Below are positions 51,038 to 60,632 of a DNA stretch of 64,000 nt, piece after piece. A program made the translations under genes and the position numbers. The DNA is from Alistipes sp. (GTDB lineage: Bacteria; Bacteroidota; Bacteroidia; Bacteroidales; Rikenellaceae): the NCBI GenBank assembly GCA_017403125.1, contig JAFQOR010000012.1, positions 124,001-188,000 of the forward strand, in the 5' to 3' direction. The number at the start of each line of letters is the position of its first letter. The stretch's first letter is position 1. The notes beneath the pieces were generated by a model. That model had not been told where the DNA came from, ran no database searches, and saw only the letters and a list, made by a program, of their open reading frames with translations.

Positions 51038-52203
51038 CTACAAAGATAGCGATTTTAGATGAATTACCCAATTCTCGTCATTGATAGTGGTCAGCGCGAT
51101 ATGCACATCGCTTCCCGCCTTTGCGCCAATGGCACGCCTCACACCATCGACCGAGAGCCTCGTATCGCGCTTCGAAATCTCGACACCCAAGCCTCGCAGC
51201 GCTCGTTTAAGCTCCTTGGGGCGGTATCGCTCGACATGCTCAATGGCATAGAGCCTACCCGGCAGCGATACCGGTGGCAACTCACGCATAAAGGCGTAGC
51301 CGTTATTGCTCCAAACGACGCATAGGGCGATAGTGCCGCCACCGCCAAACGCGCCTTCTGCAACGCCACATCGGGCACAAGCATATAGCGCCACTCGCTA
51401 TCGGCAAACGTTGCATGCGTGGGTTTCAGATTCATAGCCTCCGGCTCGTAGCTCCACTCGCCCTGACCTATGAGGGCTATTCGTATGCTCGCCCTGTCGG
51501 CGTTGGTAAGTATATTGAGCTCCTTGCACTCGCCGCCAAGCGACACCACCTCGACCTCGGATTGCGGGAAGAGGCGAAATGCCTCGTCGCAGTCGAACAT
51601 TGGCGACAGCTTCATCGCAACACGCTGTGCCACACGGCATACGGACGGCATAAGCTCTACCATATTGGGTGAACAATCCTCCAAGCAGACAAGTTTACGC
51701 CCCTCGTCGGAACGACGATCGGGATCGACATATACCCAGTCGAACCTCTCTTTCGCAACCGACAGATACTCCTCGGCAGCACACGCCACCACCTCAACAT
51801 TGCCAATGCCAAGTAGCGATAGGTTATAGCGCACAACCTCGGCAAGGACCTCATCGCGTTCGAGTGCCACAACACGCCTGAAACGGCGCGAGAGAGCTAT
51901 GGTGTCGATACCCAAACCGCAGGTCAAATCCAACACCGAATCGCCCTCGATAGGCTTTCGCGCAGCGCACTCCTCGCTCGACGACTGCTCGAAGGCGCGA
52001 GGCGGCACAATGCAGCGAGCCTCATAGAGCGAGGGGAGCTTACGACGAGCGCGTTGCAGATACTTTATCTGTGTGGCAACCAGCGACGAGTGTGGCACCC
52101 TGCCATCGAGTGCTACATCCGCAGGATTACGCTCCAAATTCTGCTCGATAGCGGCACGCACCTCTTCGCTGCGCAGAATATCTAACTCACTTGTAGTCAT
52201 CAT
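51038..52203 (-). pseudogene. Class I SAM-dependent methyltransferase with THUMP-like C-terminal domain, split by a frameshift
   Basis: The 5' frame (52203 to about 51320) encodes a methyltransferase: N-terminal helical part (LERNPADVALDGRVPHSSLV), then the SAM loop SVLDLTCGLGIDTIALSRRF, and DWVYVDPDRRSDEGRKL, ending at YMLVPDVALQKARLAVAALS. After that the frame turns into low-quality sequence, but the other frame continues with the expected THUMP-like end (WSNNGYAF, YRPKELKRALRGLGVEISKRD, DENWVIHLK) to a stop at 51038-51040. One base seems missing near 51318. It may be a real null mutation, a sequencing error or a programmed shift; no slippery heptamer is visible. The family modifies tRNA or rRNA in Bacteroidota. 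Confidence 0.85.
51041..51048 (-). promoter_or_regulatory. -7 promoter element of the DUF2520-kdsC unit
   Basis: TATCTTTG on the minus strand, 27 bases upstream of ATG 51013 and just after the stop of the frameshifted methyltransferase. Confidence 0.6.
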
Positions 52204-53716
52204 ACTCAACAAGTTTTATAACTTTATGGTCGCTATACGACCAAAGCAAACACGTTACAATAGCATAGAGTGCATAGCACACCGCCACACCCTCGCCCGA
52301 CAGCGCATAATCTATCGATGCCCACGAGTAGTCGGCAGCCCGTAACGTTATTTCGTTCTGCAACTCCGCAGCCCACTCTGCACCCCATGCAAAGGGCAAC
52401 GAGAGTGCCGCAGGTAACAGCAACATTACAACACCACAAACCACGACAACGTAGGCCGTAAAGAGCAACAATGGCGTGATACCTATGCCTATAATGGGAA
52501 TATTGCCAAACGTATGCGACACGATAGGCATGGTCCACAACGTAGCTACGATGCCCACCGCAGCTGTCGATAGCACCCAACGCTCGACCACGCTGCGCCG
52601 CGGAAGACTACGCACGAGTGGCACTGCCCACACCACAATGCCCATAACCGCCATGACCGAGAGCTGGAAACTCACATCGTATAGATAGTTTGGACAATAG
52701 ACCAACATAGCAAAGATAGCCGCAGATAGTGAATTTAGCGCATTGTAGTTGCGCGACCACATCAGCGCAAGCTGCAATACCGTGAACATAACTGCGGCAC
52801 GCACCAACGATGCCGAAGCACCACCAATCGCAACAAACAGCCACAATGCAACGATAATCAACACATTGCGCAGCATGTGACCGCGATGTATGAGATTCAG
52901 AGGCAATAGCAGCGTGGCTATAACCATGGCAACGATACCCAGATGCAGACCCGATATTGCAACGAGGTGTGCCAGCCCCGTACGCGAGTAGGCATCGCGT
53001 AACTCCGGCGAGATATTAACTCGTGAGCCGAGGGTCATAGCCTCGACCATAGCCACAGCATCGGCATCGCTATCGGCATATAATGAGCGAAACTTCGCAA
53101 CAGCCTGCGATTGCAGGGTCGTTGGAGCATGTCTATCCAACGCAATGATGTTGTAGTCGGCGACGCTCACCCCACCGACATAACCTCGGCGGTGCATAAG
53201 TCTATCGTAGCTCTCGTGGCGCGATATACGAGGGTTCAGCTCCGAAAAGAGGTGCAACACATCGCCATGACGTACCGTATCGCTACGTATCCACAGCTGC
53301 ACGGTGTAATCGCTATCGTGAGCTACACCGCCACTACTCCACGATAACACCCTACCCTCTGCCACTCGGTAGCCATCACGTTGGGCAGGCTCGCCCACCA
53401 CCTCAACATCCATATCTATGGGTTGCATCGTGGGCATCTGCACATCCTCGCGATGAAGTTCCGTGACGACATACCCGAACATTGCCAAGGCCACAAAGAC
53501 ATAGAGCCACCCTATGCCCCGACGCAAGGTAAAGAGTGCTGCAACAACAGCCACCAACATCAGCGACGACGCAAGCCACAACTCAACCTCAACGTAGTCG
53601 TAGAGGAGGATGCCCACAATAAACGGAATGAGCACCACGAACATGGGCATCGACGCTACTCGATGCCCCAAATGCGATATAGAGAAGCTATTATGCCAAT
53701 GGTCTGATGCGTACAT
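52187..53716 (-). CDS. ComEC/Rec2-family competence protein (N-terminal and channel domains only)
   Basis: A 509-residue polytopic membrane protein. It has N-terminal DUF4131-like helices (about 25-70), a periplasmic beta domain (about 85-180), and a ComEC competence domain with the conserved segment SRTGLAHLVAISGLHLGIVAM followed by about eight helices (SLVRAAVMFTVLQLAL, YDVSFQLSVMAVMGI). It ends without the C-terminal metallo-beta-lactamase domain found in long ComEC proteins, as is usual in Bacteroidota. ATG 53716 was chosen over a GTG at 53725; it still overlaps the MBL gene by 26 nt. Its 3' end overlaps the start of the methyltransferase gene. Confidence 0.85.
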   Translation of the reverse strand: MYASDHWHNSFSISHLGHRVASMPMFVVLIPFIVGILLYDYVEVELWLASSLMLVAVVAALFTLRRGIGWLYVFVALAMFGYVVTELHREDVQMPTMQPIDMDVEVVGEPAQRDGYRVAEGRVLSWSSGGVAHDSDYTVQLWIRSDTVRHGDVLHLFSELNPRISRHESYDRLMHRRGYVGGVSVADYNIIALDRHAPTTLQSQAVAKFRSLYADSDADAVAMVEAMTLGSRVNISPELRDAYSRTGLAHLVAISGLHLGIVAMVIATLLLPLNLIHRGHMLRNVLIIVALWLFVAIGGASASLVRAAVMFTVLQLALMWSRNYNALNSLSAAIFAMLVYCPNYLYDVSFQLSVMAVMGIVVWAVPLVRSLPRRSVVERWVLSTAAVGIVATLWTMPIVSHTFGNIPIIGIGITPLLLFTAYVVVVCGVVMLLLPAALSLPFAWGAEWAAELQNEITLRAADYSWASIDYALSGEGVAVCYALYAIVTCLLWSYSDHKVIKLVEYDDYK

Positions 53717-54419
53717 CGCACACACCGTTTAGCATCTCTTTGAGAGCCTCGACATCGGTAGGCTCATCGACCTGACCATAGTGGTAGGGGTAGTATATCT
53801 TTGGAGCAACAGCCTTAACTGCCGCCACAGCCTGCTCGGGGGTCATCGTATAGGGTTGGTTTACGCATATAAAGGCGATGTCGATACCCATATCTTTGAG
53901 AGCCTGCTGCTCGACAGTGGGCTCGGTGTCGCCCGACACATAGATACGCACAGCATCGCCCAACGTAACTACATATCCGCAATCTTCGCGCTCCTTGGGG
54001 TGAAACTGCAACTGATGCTCCGAAGTGTTATACGCCGCAATGGCATCGACCTTAATATCGGCATAGGGCTCGGCATGCGAACCGGGCAGCATGGTGTAGC
54101 ACTCGCCGGCAAAGCTCTCCGCCGAGGTCTTGTCGCACAATATATGCGTATCGGCACGTTGCAGACTCTCGATTGCCGCCATGTCGAAGTGGTCGTAGTG
54201 AGAGTGTGTGACGAGTATCATATCCGCCTTCGGAAGATTCTCATAGTCGGCATGCCCCACCACAGGGTCGATATATATGTGGCGACCCTCATACTCGATA
54301 GCTATCGAGGCGTGGGCAAAGAAGGTCAAACGCAGGATGTGACCATTTATCTGAATCTCATCGCTCGGATAACTGGGAACGGTGGGCTTTGCGCCAAAGA
54401 GTTTTGAAAATAGTGCCAT
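53691..54419 (-). CDS. UPF0173-like metal-dependent hydrolase (MBL fold)
   Basis: A 242-residue protein with the zinc-binding THSHYDHFDM, a second Asp in VYVSGDTEPTVEQQ and a His in YYPYHYGQVDEPTD. It is of the broad MBL group, near the UPF0173 and lactonase-like branch. The substrate is unknown. It is on the minus strand just before comEC, with an overlap, and after an alpha/beta hydrolase. Confidence 0.85.
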   Translation of the reverse strand: MALFSKLFGAKPTVPSYPSDEIQINGHILRLTFFAHASIAIEYEGRHIYIDPVVGHADYENLPKADMILVTHSHYDHFDMAAIESLQRADTHILCDKTSAESFAGECYTMLPGSHAEPYADIKVDAIAAYNTSEHQLQFHPKEREDCGYVVTLGDAVRIYVSGDTEPTVEQQALKDMGIDIAFICVNQPYTMTPEQAVAAVKAVAPKIYYPYHYGQVDEPTDVEALKEMLNGVCDVRIRPLA

Positions 54420-54469
54420 AATCGAGAATTTATTTAGTTGTTATACATTAGAAATATTCTTCACATCAT

Positions 54470-55444
54470 CTATATCGTGGCGATGAAGTCCGCCACCGAC
54501 ATTACCAAACCGGCGCTCAACGGGCTCCAAGAGTTGTTATATATGGTCGTTATCTGCTCCATGCGATCTGTCGTATCACAATCTTTGAGCACGTGCGTCA
54601 TCTTCTCAAACACAACATGTCCGGCGCACATCTCGCCCCGAGCAAGCTCTTCGCCATTATCCACCGTTACTTGAATGTCATGACCTCCCGACACAACAAA
54701 ATAGGGCACCTCACACTGCACAGCAAGTAGCGTCGGGTCATACTGCATCTGGCTAATAATGAAGGGTTGTACCGAAGGATGAAACAACGACACAAGCTCC
54801 GTAGGGACATCCTCCAACGCTACTCTCTCGCCATGTTTCAGACGACGAATGATGTTGTTAGCCGAGACCATAAGCCCTATGTGCGAGGGTATTAGTTGCG
54901 CGGCGAGCTGACGTTGAAGTATCACATCAATAGGATAACCCGCACCACACAGCAACACCAACCCATCGACTCTGCATTCATCGCGTTGCACCACATCGAG
55001 TGCTATGAGCGCCCCCTCGCTATGCCCTGCAACAACCACACGCTCGAAGCCCTCGTCATAGAGGTAGCGCACACACTCCACAGCATCATCCACAAAGTCG
55101 CGGAACACCACATCGGGAATCATCTGCACATCCACAACACTCGCACCTATACCTCGCTTATCGTAGCGCATAACGGCATAACCCTGCTCAACCAAACCAT
55201 CCGACAGAAGCTTATAGCAGTAGGATGTTGCTACCGGCAACGAGTTTCCGTTACGGTCGGTAGGTCCCGAGCCCGCCACGATAAGCACTGCCGTATCTGC
55301 GCCCTCGTCGGGGAGGGCAAGCGTAGCACCAATACTACCCCATTTACACTTAACCTTGACCTCATGCTCGGCGGCCACAGCTCCCGACAAAGAGCCTACA
55401 ACGACCGCTGCGAACACCACAATTAGCTTTGTAACACACCTCAT
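54470..55444 (-). CDS. Secreted alpha/beta hydrolase
   Basis: A 324-residue exported hydrolase: signal peptide (about 1-25, KLIVVFAAVVVGSLSGAVAA), then VLIVAGSGPTDRNGNSLP with an oxyanion-type glycine, the nucleophile elbow VVAGHSEGALIALDV (GHSEG), and FVVSGGHDIQVTVDNGE near the acid and histidine part. Homologues act on esters in the envelope. ATG 55444 was chosen rather than a GTG at 55450 that would overlap the xerD stop; both are possible. The gene lies immediately after xerD. Confidence 0.88.
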   Translation of the reverse strand: MRCVTKLIVVFAAVVVGSLSGAVAAEHEVKVKCKWGSIGATLALPDEGADTAVLIVAGSGPTDRNGNSLPVATSYCYKLLSDGLVEQGYAVMRYDKRGIGASVVDVQMIPDVVFRDFVDDAVECVRYLYDEGFERVVVAGHSEGALIALDVVQRDECRVDGLVLLCGAGYPIDVILQRQLAAQLIPSHIGLMVSANNIIRRLKHGERVALEDVPTELVSLFHPSVQPFIISQMQYDPTLLAVQCEVPYFVVSGGHDIQVTVDNGEELARGEMCAGHVVFEKMTHVLKDCDTTDRMEQITTIYNNSWSPLSAGLVMSVADFIATI

Positions 55445-55446
55445 AA

Positions 55447-56352
55447 TCACAAATCTACGTTCTCGAAATTTCGCTCCACGACTTGGCTCAAATGCTCCCT
55501 GTCCAGATGCGTATATATCTCCGTTGTAACTATATTCTCGTGCCCCAGCAGTTCCTGCACCTGACGGACGTTTGCGCCCCCCTGCAACAGATGCGTAGCA
55601 AACGAGTGGCGCAACGTATGCGGACTAATCTCCTTCTCGATACCGGCAAAACGTGCCGCCTGCTTCACAATGTTGAAGACCATGACGCGCGTAAGTGGCG
55701 TACCTCGATTGTTCAGAAAGAGCGTATCCTCCGACGAGTGTTTCGGCCTACGATACTGCATATAGAGTTGTATGCGGTCGCGCGCCGCCGAACTTACGGG
55801 CACCATACGCTGCTTGTCACCCTTACCCACAACACGCACATACCCCTCGCCAAAGAAGAGGTCACCAAGGTGCAACGACGTAAGCTCCGATACACGTAGT
55901 CCACACGAGTATAGCACCTCGACAATAGCGCTATCGCGACACCCCTTCGAGGTATTTACGTCGAACGTAGCAAGCATGGCATCTATCTCTGCAACACTCA
56001 ACGCATCGGGCAACACACGCCCAAGCTTCGGCGTGGCAACAAACTCCGTGGGTAGCTGCTCAATACGGTCGCCAAGAAGCAGGAAGTTGAAGAAGCTCTT
56101 GATGCCGCTCAACCTACGAGCCTGTAAGGCTCCGCTGCGTCCCCTATCGTAGAGCCACGACATAAAGCGTTCGACCATGAAGGGTTCGACCTTCTGGGGT
56201 GGCACGTCAAATGTGCGCATGATATAGTGAGCAAACTCCTCTAAATCATGCATATAAGCATCAATAGAGTTGTCTGCCAAATGTTTCTCCAAGCGTATAT
56301 ATCGCTTGTAGTCACGTGCAAATATCTCCCATTTTTTAGCACTTTGCGCCAT
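55447..56352 (-). CDS. xerD: Tyrosine recombinase XerD
   Basis: A 301-residue site-specific recombinase that, with XerC, resolves chromosome dimers at dif. The SAM-like DNA-binding N-terminal domain (about 10-95) is followed by the catalytic domain with Arg in [25 protein letters not shown] (HxxR), [16 protein letters not shown] (His and the nucleophile Tyr). It looks like the housekeeping XerD, not a mobile-element integrase. No other recombinase was seen in the window. Confidence 0.95.
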   Translation of the reverse strand: MAQSAKKWEIFARDYKRYIRLEKHLADNSIDAYMHDLEEFAHYIMRTFDVPPQKVEPFMVERFMSWLYDRGRSGALQARRLSGIKSFFNFLLLGDRIEQLPTEFVATPKLGRVLPDALSVAEIDAMLATFDVNTSKGCRDSAIVEVLYSCGLRVSELTSLHLGDLFFGEGYVRVVGKGDKQRMVPVSSAARDRIQLYMQYRRPKHSSEDTLFLNNRGTPLTRVMVFNIVKQAARFAGIEKEISPHTLRHSFATHLLQGGANVRQVQELLGHENIVTTEIYTHLDREHLSQVVERNFENVDL

Positions 56353-56359
56353 AATTCAC

Positions 56360-56367
56360 TATCTTTG
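56360..56367 (+). promoter_or_regulatory. -7 promoter element of prmA
   Basis: TATCTTTG on the plus strand, 61 bases upstream of the prmA start codon; a minus-strand TAACTTTA (56373-56380) next to it may serve xerD. Confidence 0.5.
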
Positions 56368-56428
56368 TCGTGTAAAGTTACGAAAATTTTACATAATATC
56401 GTACTACCACACCTAAAAAAAAGCCGCA

Positions 56429-57274
56429 ATGAAGAGTTACATTGAGCTTTGCATCCTATGTCCCAGCGAGGAGATGACCGAGATATGCATCGCCTTTCTC
56501 GCCGACTACCCCTTCGAGAGTTTCGACACAGAGCCGACACCCACAGGTGTTGAGCTCCGCGCCTACATCCTCGCCGAAGAGTGGAGATCGTGCCGCAACG
56601 AGGCACTGAATGTCGTAGAGAACTATGGCACAGTGGTTTCGGAACAACGCAAGGAGGATGAAAATTGGAATGCAAGATGGGAGCAGGAGAGCTTCCAGCC
56701 CGTAGATATCGAGGGTCGCATCCTCATACGTGCACCCCACCACCTACCCCCAACTGCTGACGACACAATCGATGTTATCGTAGCTCCGCGCATGTCATTC
56801 GGCTCGGGACACCACGCCACAACGCGCAACATGTCGTTAGGGATACTCTCGACCAAAGGCATCCGCACTGTTTTGGACGTAGGTTGTGGCACGGGCGTAC
56901 TCTCGATACTCGCCCTAAAATGCGGTGCACACAGCGTCGATGCCGTAGATATCGACCCTTGGTCGGTGGAGAGTACGAAGGAGGCGGCTGTGCTAAATGG
57001 CGTTGATGGGCAACTAAACGTGATGCTCGGCACCGTGGAACTTATTGCCGGCAGAAAGTATGACATGGTAGTAGCGAACATCAACCGCAACATAATTATC
57101 AACGACATAGGCTCGTATGTCGAGGCGCTAAATGAGGGTGGCACACTACTCGTAAGCGGCTTTCTTGCCGACGACAGAGCGGCAATACTCGAAGCGGCGA
57201 ACAGCCATCATCTCATTCTCATCGATGAACGGTGCGACAACGAGTGGCTCTGCATGAAATTTCAATTAAGATAG
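56429..57274 (+). CDS. prmA: Ribosomal protein L11 methyltransferase
   Basis: A 281-residue enzyme that trimethylates lysines of L11. The SAM loop is VLDVGCGTGVLSILALKCGA, with DAVDIDPWSVEST as the acidic strand; the N-terminal domain (about 1-90) carries the substrate-recognition fold; MSFGSGHHATTRNMSLGIL and VVANINRN (NxxR-like) are typical. The start is the ATG preceded by an A-rich stretch. WbqC-family gene follows 15 nt later. Confidence 0.94.
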   Translation: MKSYIELCILCPSEEMTEICIAFLADYPFESFDTEPTPTGVELRAYILAEEWRSCRNEALNVVENYGTVVSEQRKEDENWNARWEQESFQPVDIEGRILIRAPHHLPPTADDTIDVIVAPRMSFGSGHHATTRNMSLGILSTKGIRTVLDVGCGTGVLSILALKCGAHSVDAVDIDPWSVESTKEAAVLNGVDGQLNVMLGTVELIAGRKYDMVVANINRNIIINDIGSYVEALNEGGTLLVSGFLADDRAAILEAANSHHLILIDERCDNEWLCMKFQLR

Positions 57275-57289
57275 CTTTTTTAGGGGACA

Positions 57290-57892
57290 ATGATTATTCT
57301 TCCATCACAATATTTTGGCAATACGGAGTATTGGGCAGCCATAGTTCAAGGTGGCAGCGACGTGGTTATCGACCTCGGAGAGAACTACGTGAAACGCTCG
57401 GAGCGCAACCGAACAACGATACTCACATCGGGCGGGACAATGCAACTTACCGTGCAGCTTGCACACGCCAATCGTCCGCGCCAACCTATGCGCTCGATGC
57501 AGATTGACTACTCTAAACGATGGCAACACCAACACCTTATAGCAATGGAGTCGGCATATCGCTCATCGCCCTACTACGACTACTATGGCGAGCGCTTTAC
57601 CTCGCTTTATGCCACCGAGTGGCGCTACCTCGTTGATTTGAATATGGCGACATTGGAGCGTATATGTTCGATACTCAAAGTAGGCGTTCCGCGCATCACC
57701 GAGAGCTACATCACAGCCTCGGAGGGCGACATAGACTTGCGCCAAAAGCGTCGCACGACGACATTTGTCGCCGAACCCTACATCCAGGTTTTCAACGACC
57801 GCCTACCCTTCGAGCCCAACCTCTCGATTTTCGACCTTGTAATGTGTGAAGGTCCGGCTGCTAACGAGCTCCTCGCACGTTGCCGGTTCTGA
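57290..57892 (+). CDS. WbqC-family protein
   Basis: A 200-residue protein of the WbqC family, whose members cluster with surface-polysaccharide genes and have no settled enzymatic role. Segments IILPSQYFGNTEYWAAIV, NYVKRSERNRTTILTSGG, FERLC-like LNMATLERICSILKVG and YIQVFNDRLPFEPNLSIFDL are typical. An AGGGGA ribosome-binding site precedes ATG 57290. Its 3' end overlaps the 3' end of the GH2 gene on the other strand by 32 bp. Confidence 0.88.
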   Translation: MIILPSQYFGNTEYWAAIVQGGSDVVIDLGENYVKRSERNRTTILTSGGTMQLTVQLAHANRPRQPMRSMQIDYSKRWQHQHLIAMESAYRSSPYYDYYGERFTSLYATEWRYLVDLNMATLERICSILKVGVPRITESYITASEGDIDLRQKRRTTTFVAEPYIQVFNDRLPFEPNLSIFDLVMCEGPAANELLARCRF

Positions 57893-59885
57893 TGATAATG
57901 CTGTCACGCTGACCCGATAGACTATCGACGGCTATGATGCGCGCCGAGCCATGCACAACCACCGAGTCGGCACGATAGACACCCGCAGCAACTCGTCGTA
58001 GCGGCAATGTGTCGTTTTCTCTACGTAACATAGGCGACGAAGATGACGTGTAGAGGGTTATAGATTGCAACGTATCACATCGCGTCTGCCATCTGCGCTC
58101 GGCGATATGGAGCGTAGGCTCCTCGCTATTCCACCTCGCTCGATACATGTAGTAGGCATCCTTGCGTCCGTCGCGGTCGAAGGTCACCAATCCCGACTGA
58201 TTCAAGCCGTAGGCGCGCTGTGGCGAGGCATAATCGAACATATTATCGAGCCATACGCCCCAGAATATTCCCGACTGCGAAACTATATCGGCATAGCGTT
58301 CGTGCATATATGTTTGGCGACGCTCGGGCAGATGACGTGAGCCACGGTCATAGCGTTTTATCTGCTCCGTAGAGTGGGTCATAACGCCCTCTTCGCCATA
58401 ACATACGCCATAGCGTAATTGCCTCCACCTCTTATTCGTAACCAACTGATTGCACCATACGCTCACATCGTCGGGCGAGCCCTTCTCCCAGCCTACATTC
58501 TGACGCAGAACAATTAGGTCGGTGATGAAATTGATATCGCCATCGGCATTGCTGCATGCCACCGTGGGACGCGAGGCGTCTAACTCGTGAGCAAGCGTAT
58601 TCAACTCCTTGATATAATCGATGACGCTATCACCACGCTGGCTAACACACGAGAATAGTCCCCACATGATGATAGACGGGTGGTTGAAGTTCTGTGCCAC
58701 AATCTCGCGCAGTTGCTCGAAGCCACTCTCGCGGAAGGCAGGTGTGGGGATGTAGCATATATCGCCAAAGATTGTCGTCGAGCGCGTAAAAGGCATATCT
58801 ACCCACGCCAGCATACCTCGTCTGTCGCACTGCTCGTAGAGATAGCCATCGTGAGGCCCCGACAACGAACGCAAGGCGTTGGCACCGAGGTCCGAAATAG
58901 TGGCTAAATCCTCGTCGTAGGCATCACGGTCGAAGGCCAAACCCCGACCATAGCGGTCGTGGGCATAGTTTACACCCCTTACGTCCACCATTTCGCCATT
59001 TAGATAGAGACGGTTGTCGTCACCTATCTCGATACTGCGAAAGCCCGTTACAACCGACACCCTGTCGAGTACCTCGCTATCGTTGTGCAACGCAACCTCA
59101 ACATTGTATAACATAGGTGACTCCGGGCACCACAGCTCGGGATTTGGTATCTCGTAGGGTATAGCCAATGAGTTGCGCGCATCGCTCTTCGACACCCTTA
59201 CCGAGCGACTGAATGCCTCGTAACCATCGGGACCCACGATACGCACATGGAGCATCTGGTGGTCGTTATTTGCTGACGACAAGAAGACGCGCACAACGCC
59301 CGAAGCCTGCTCCGAACTTACTCTATGTTGCTCGACATAGACACCATCGGAGGAGTAGTGCGTGAGCGAAATCATATCCTTGTTGGTCACGACAAGCTCC
59401 ACATCGCGATATATGCCACCATAGGGTGCCAAGTCCGAGGATATGGGCATAAGGTCGTTGCGACGACTATTCGACACCATAACAAGCAGCGAGTTCCATG
59501 CGCCAAAGTTCACGCGATGCGTAATTTCGACGGTAAATGCGGTATAACCTCCACGATGCTCCGCCACATGGCGACCATTCAGAAATACGTCCGCAACACT
59601 CTGCACACCGCCAAAGCGCAGGAATAGCCTCTTTGAGGCATACTCCGCCGGGATATACAACTCTCGCAGATAGTTTACCGTGGTCTGCTCGAACTCGGCA
59701 TTCTCGCCTCCAACACCACTATTCCATGTATGAGGCAACGTGACATAGTGTGCATTATCGTGCGACACTTCGTCCTCCGTAAAAAACTTCCAATCGTCGT
59801 TAAGCAGATAACTCTCGCGTAGAGGCTGCGCGACAGCCACCAAAGAGGTTGCCACGCTGGCTATTATGGTAAGTAATATTCGCAT
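57861..59885 (-). CDS. Glycoside hydrolase family 2 protein with both catalytic glutamates replaced by cysteine
   Basis: A 674-residue secreted protein (signal peptide about 1-21, TIIASVATSLVAVAQ). Domains: sugar-binding jelly roll (about 25-170, LNDDWKFF, NYLRELYIPAEYASKRL), Ig-like domain (about 175-275), and TIM barrel (about 280-600, GVNYAHDRYGRGLAFDRD and NHPSIIMWGLF). At the acid/base position, where GH2 enzymes have Asn-Glu after GLF, this has Ser-Cys (Cys413). At the nucleophile position, where SEYG is usual, it has VCYG (Cys495). WGVWLDNMFDYA and GLVTFDRDGRKDAYYMYRA are normal. It may be a carbohydrate-binding pseudoenzyme. ATG 59885 is supported by a TATATTTG box at 59906-59913. Confidence 0.85.
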   Translation of the reverse strand: MRILLTIIASVATSLVAVAQPLRESYLLNDDWKFFTEDEVSHDNAHYVTLPHTWNSGVGGENAEFEQTTVNYLRELYIPAEYASKRLFLRFGGVQSVADVFLNGRHVAEHRGGYTAFTVEITHRVNFGAWNSLLVMVSNSRRNDLMPISSDLAPYGGIYRDVELVVTNKDMISLTHYSSDGVYVEQHRVSSEQASGVVRVFLSSANNDHQMLHVRIVGPDGYEAFSRSVRVSKSDARNSLAIPYEIPNPELWCPESPMLYNVEVALHNDSEVLDRVSVVTGFRSIEIGDDNRLYLNGEMVDVRGVNYAHDRYGRGLAFDRDAYDEDLATISDLGANALRSLSGPHDGYLYEQCDRRGMLAWVDMPFTRSTTIFGDICYIPTPAFRESGFEQLREIVAQNFNHPSIIMWGLFSCVSQRGDSVIDYIKELNTLAHELDASRPTVACSNADGDINFITDLIVLRQNVGWEKGSPDDVSVWCNQLVTNKRWRQLRYGVCYGEEGVMTHSTEQIKRYDRGSRHLPERRQTYMHERYADIVSQSGIFWGVWLDNMFDYASPQRAYGLNQSGLVTFDRDGRKDAYYMYRARWNSEEPTLHIAERRWQTRCDTLQSITLYTSSSSPMLRRENDTLPLRRVAAGVYRADSVVVHGSARIIAVDSLSGQRDSIIIRTGNVRGAR

Positions 59886-59905
59886 ACTGACTAAAATTAT
59901 GACTG

Positions 59906-59913
59906 CAAATATA
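59906..59913 (-). promoter_or_regulatory. -7 promoter element of the GH2 gene
   Basis: TATATTTG on the minus strand, 20 bases upstream of ATG 59885, which rules out the TTG further upstream as the start. Confidence 0.6.
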
Positions 59914-59984
59914 CGAAGAAACAAAAAAAATTACTAACTTCGTCCGAAATATATTTTTTTCGCAAACCAAAACTTTTTGAACAT

Positions 59985-60626
59985 ATGCTTGATATTATCG
60001 TTATCATCGGATTCGTTTGGGCGGTCATTCTTGGCATGCGCCGCGGCTTTATAGTTCAGCTATGTCATTTGTTGGGCCTCTACGTTGCGATACTCATCGC
60101 TCCGAGCATTGCCTCGCCCGTAGGCTCGCTCTTCATGGATGACCCACGCAAAGCCTACATCGCAGGAATCATCGTTGTGGTTGCCTTCCTTCTGTTCCTC
60201 GTATGGATTTTGGCGCCCCTGCTCCGCAAGTTTATCATCTGGAAGCCGGCAAAGTGGTTGGACACCATACTTGGTGGCGCTCTTAACCTTGCGACGGCAA
60301 TCATCATAATATCAGCCCTCTTCTCGACATTCGACCGTATAAACGTGGGCAACCTACCACGCGTAGAGAAGATACAGGAGTTTATGGATATGAGCCCCGA
60401 AGAGCGTGAGCAGGTTATAGCCAAGCTTGGCATAGGCAACGGCGAGCTCCGCGAGTACTTCCACCACCGCTATGTAGATTACGCTACGCTCGACGCCTCG
60501 GCATCGTTTGGTCCGTTGGCACGCTTTGGCGACAAGATATGCCCCACACTCTCGCACATCGACGACAGCATAAGAAGCGAGACACAGAGTGCTACGACCG
60601 AATTTATCAACGACCTTAAAAACTAA
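59985..60626 (+). CDS. CvpA-family membrane protein
   Basis: A 213-residue inner-membrane protein with four hydrophobic segments (about 3-20, 27-47, 62-85 and 98-118; DIIVIIGFVWAVILGMRRG, AGIIVVVAFLLFLVWIL). The N-terminal half is the CvpA (colicin V production) fold; the C-terminal about 90 residues are hydrophilic. The function in Bacteroidota is not established. It is 6 nt before rsgA, so probably co-transcribed. Confidence 0.82.
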   Translation: MLDIIVIIGFVWAVILGMRRGFIVQLCHLLGLYVAILIAPSIASPVGSLFMDDPRKAYIAGIIVVVAFLLFLVWILAPLLRKFIIWKPAKWLDTILGGALNLATAIIIISALFSTFDRINVGNLPRVEKIQEFMDMSPEEREQVIAKLGIGNGELREYFHHRYVDYATLDASASFGPLARFGDKICPTLSHIDDSIRSETQSATTEFINDLKN

Positions 60627-60632
60627 TTGGGG

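Noticed and set aside
55447..56352. XerD considered as the integrase of the guaA island.
   Set aside because: It is more than 40 kb away, has housekeeping XerD length and motifs, and sits in a conserved gene run.
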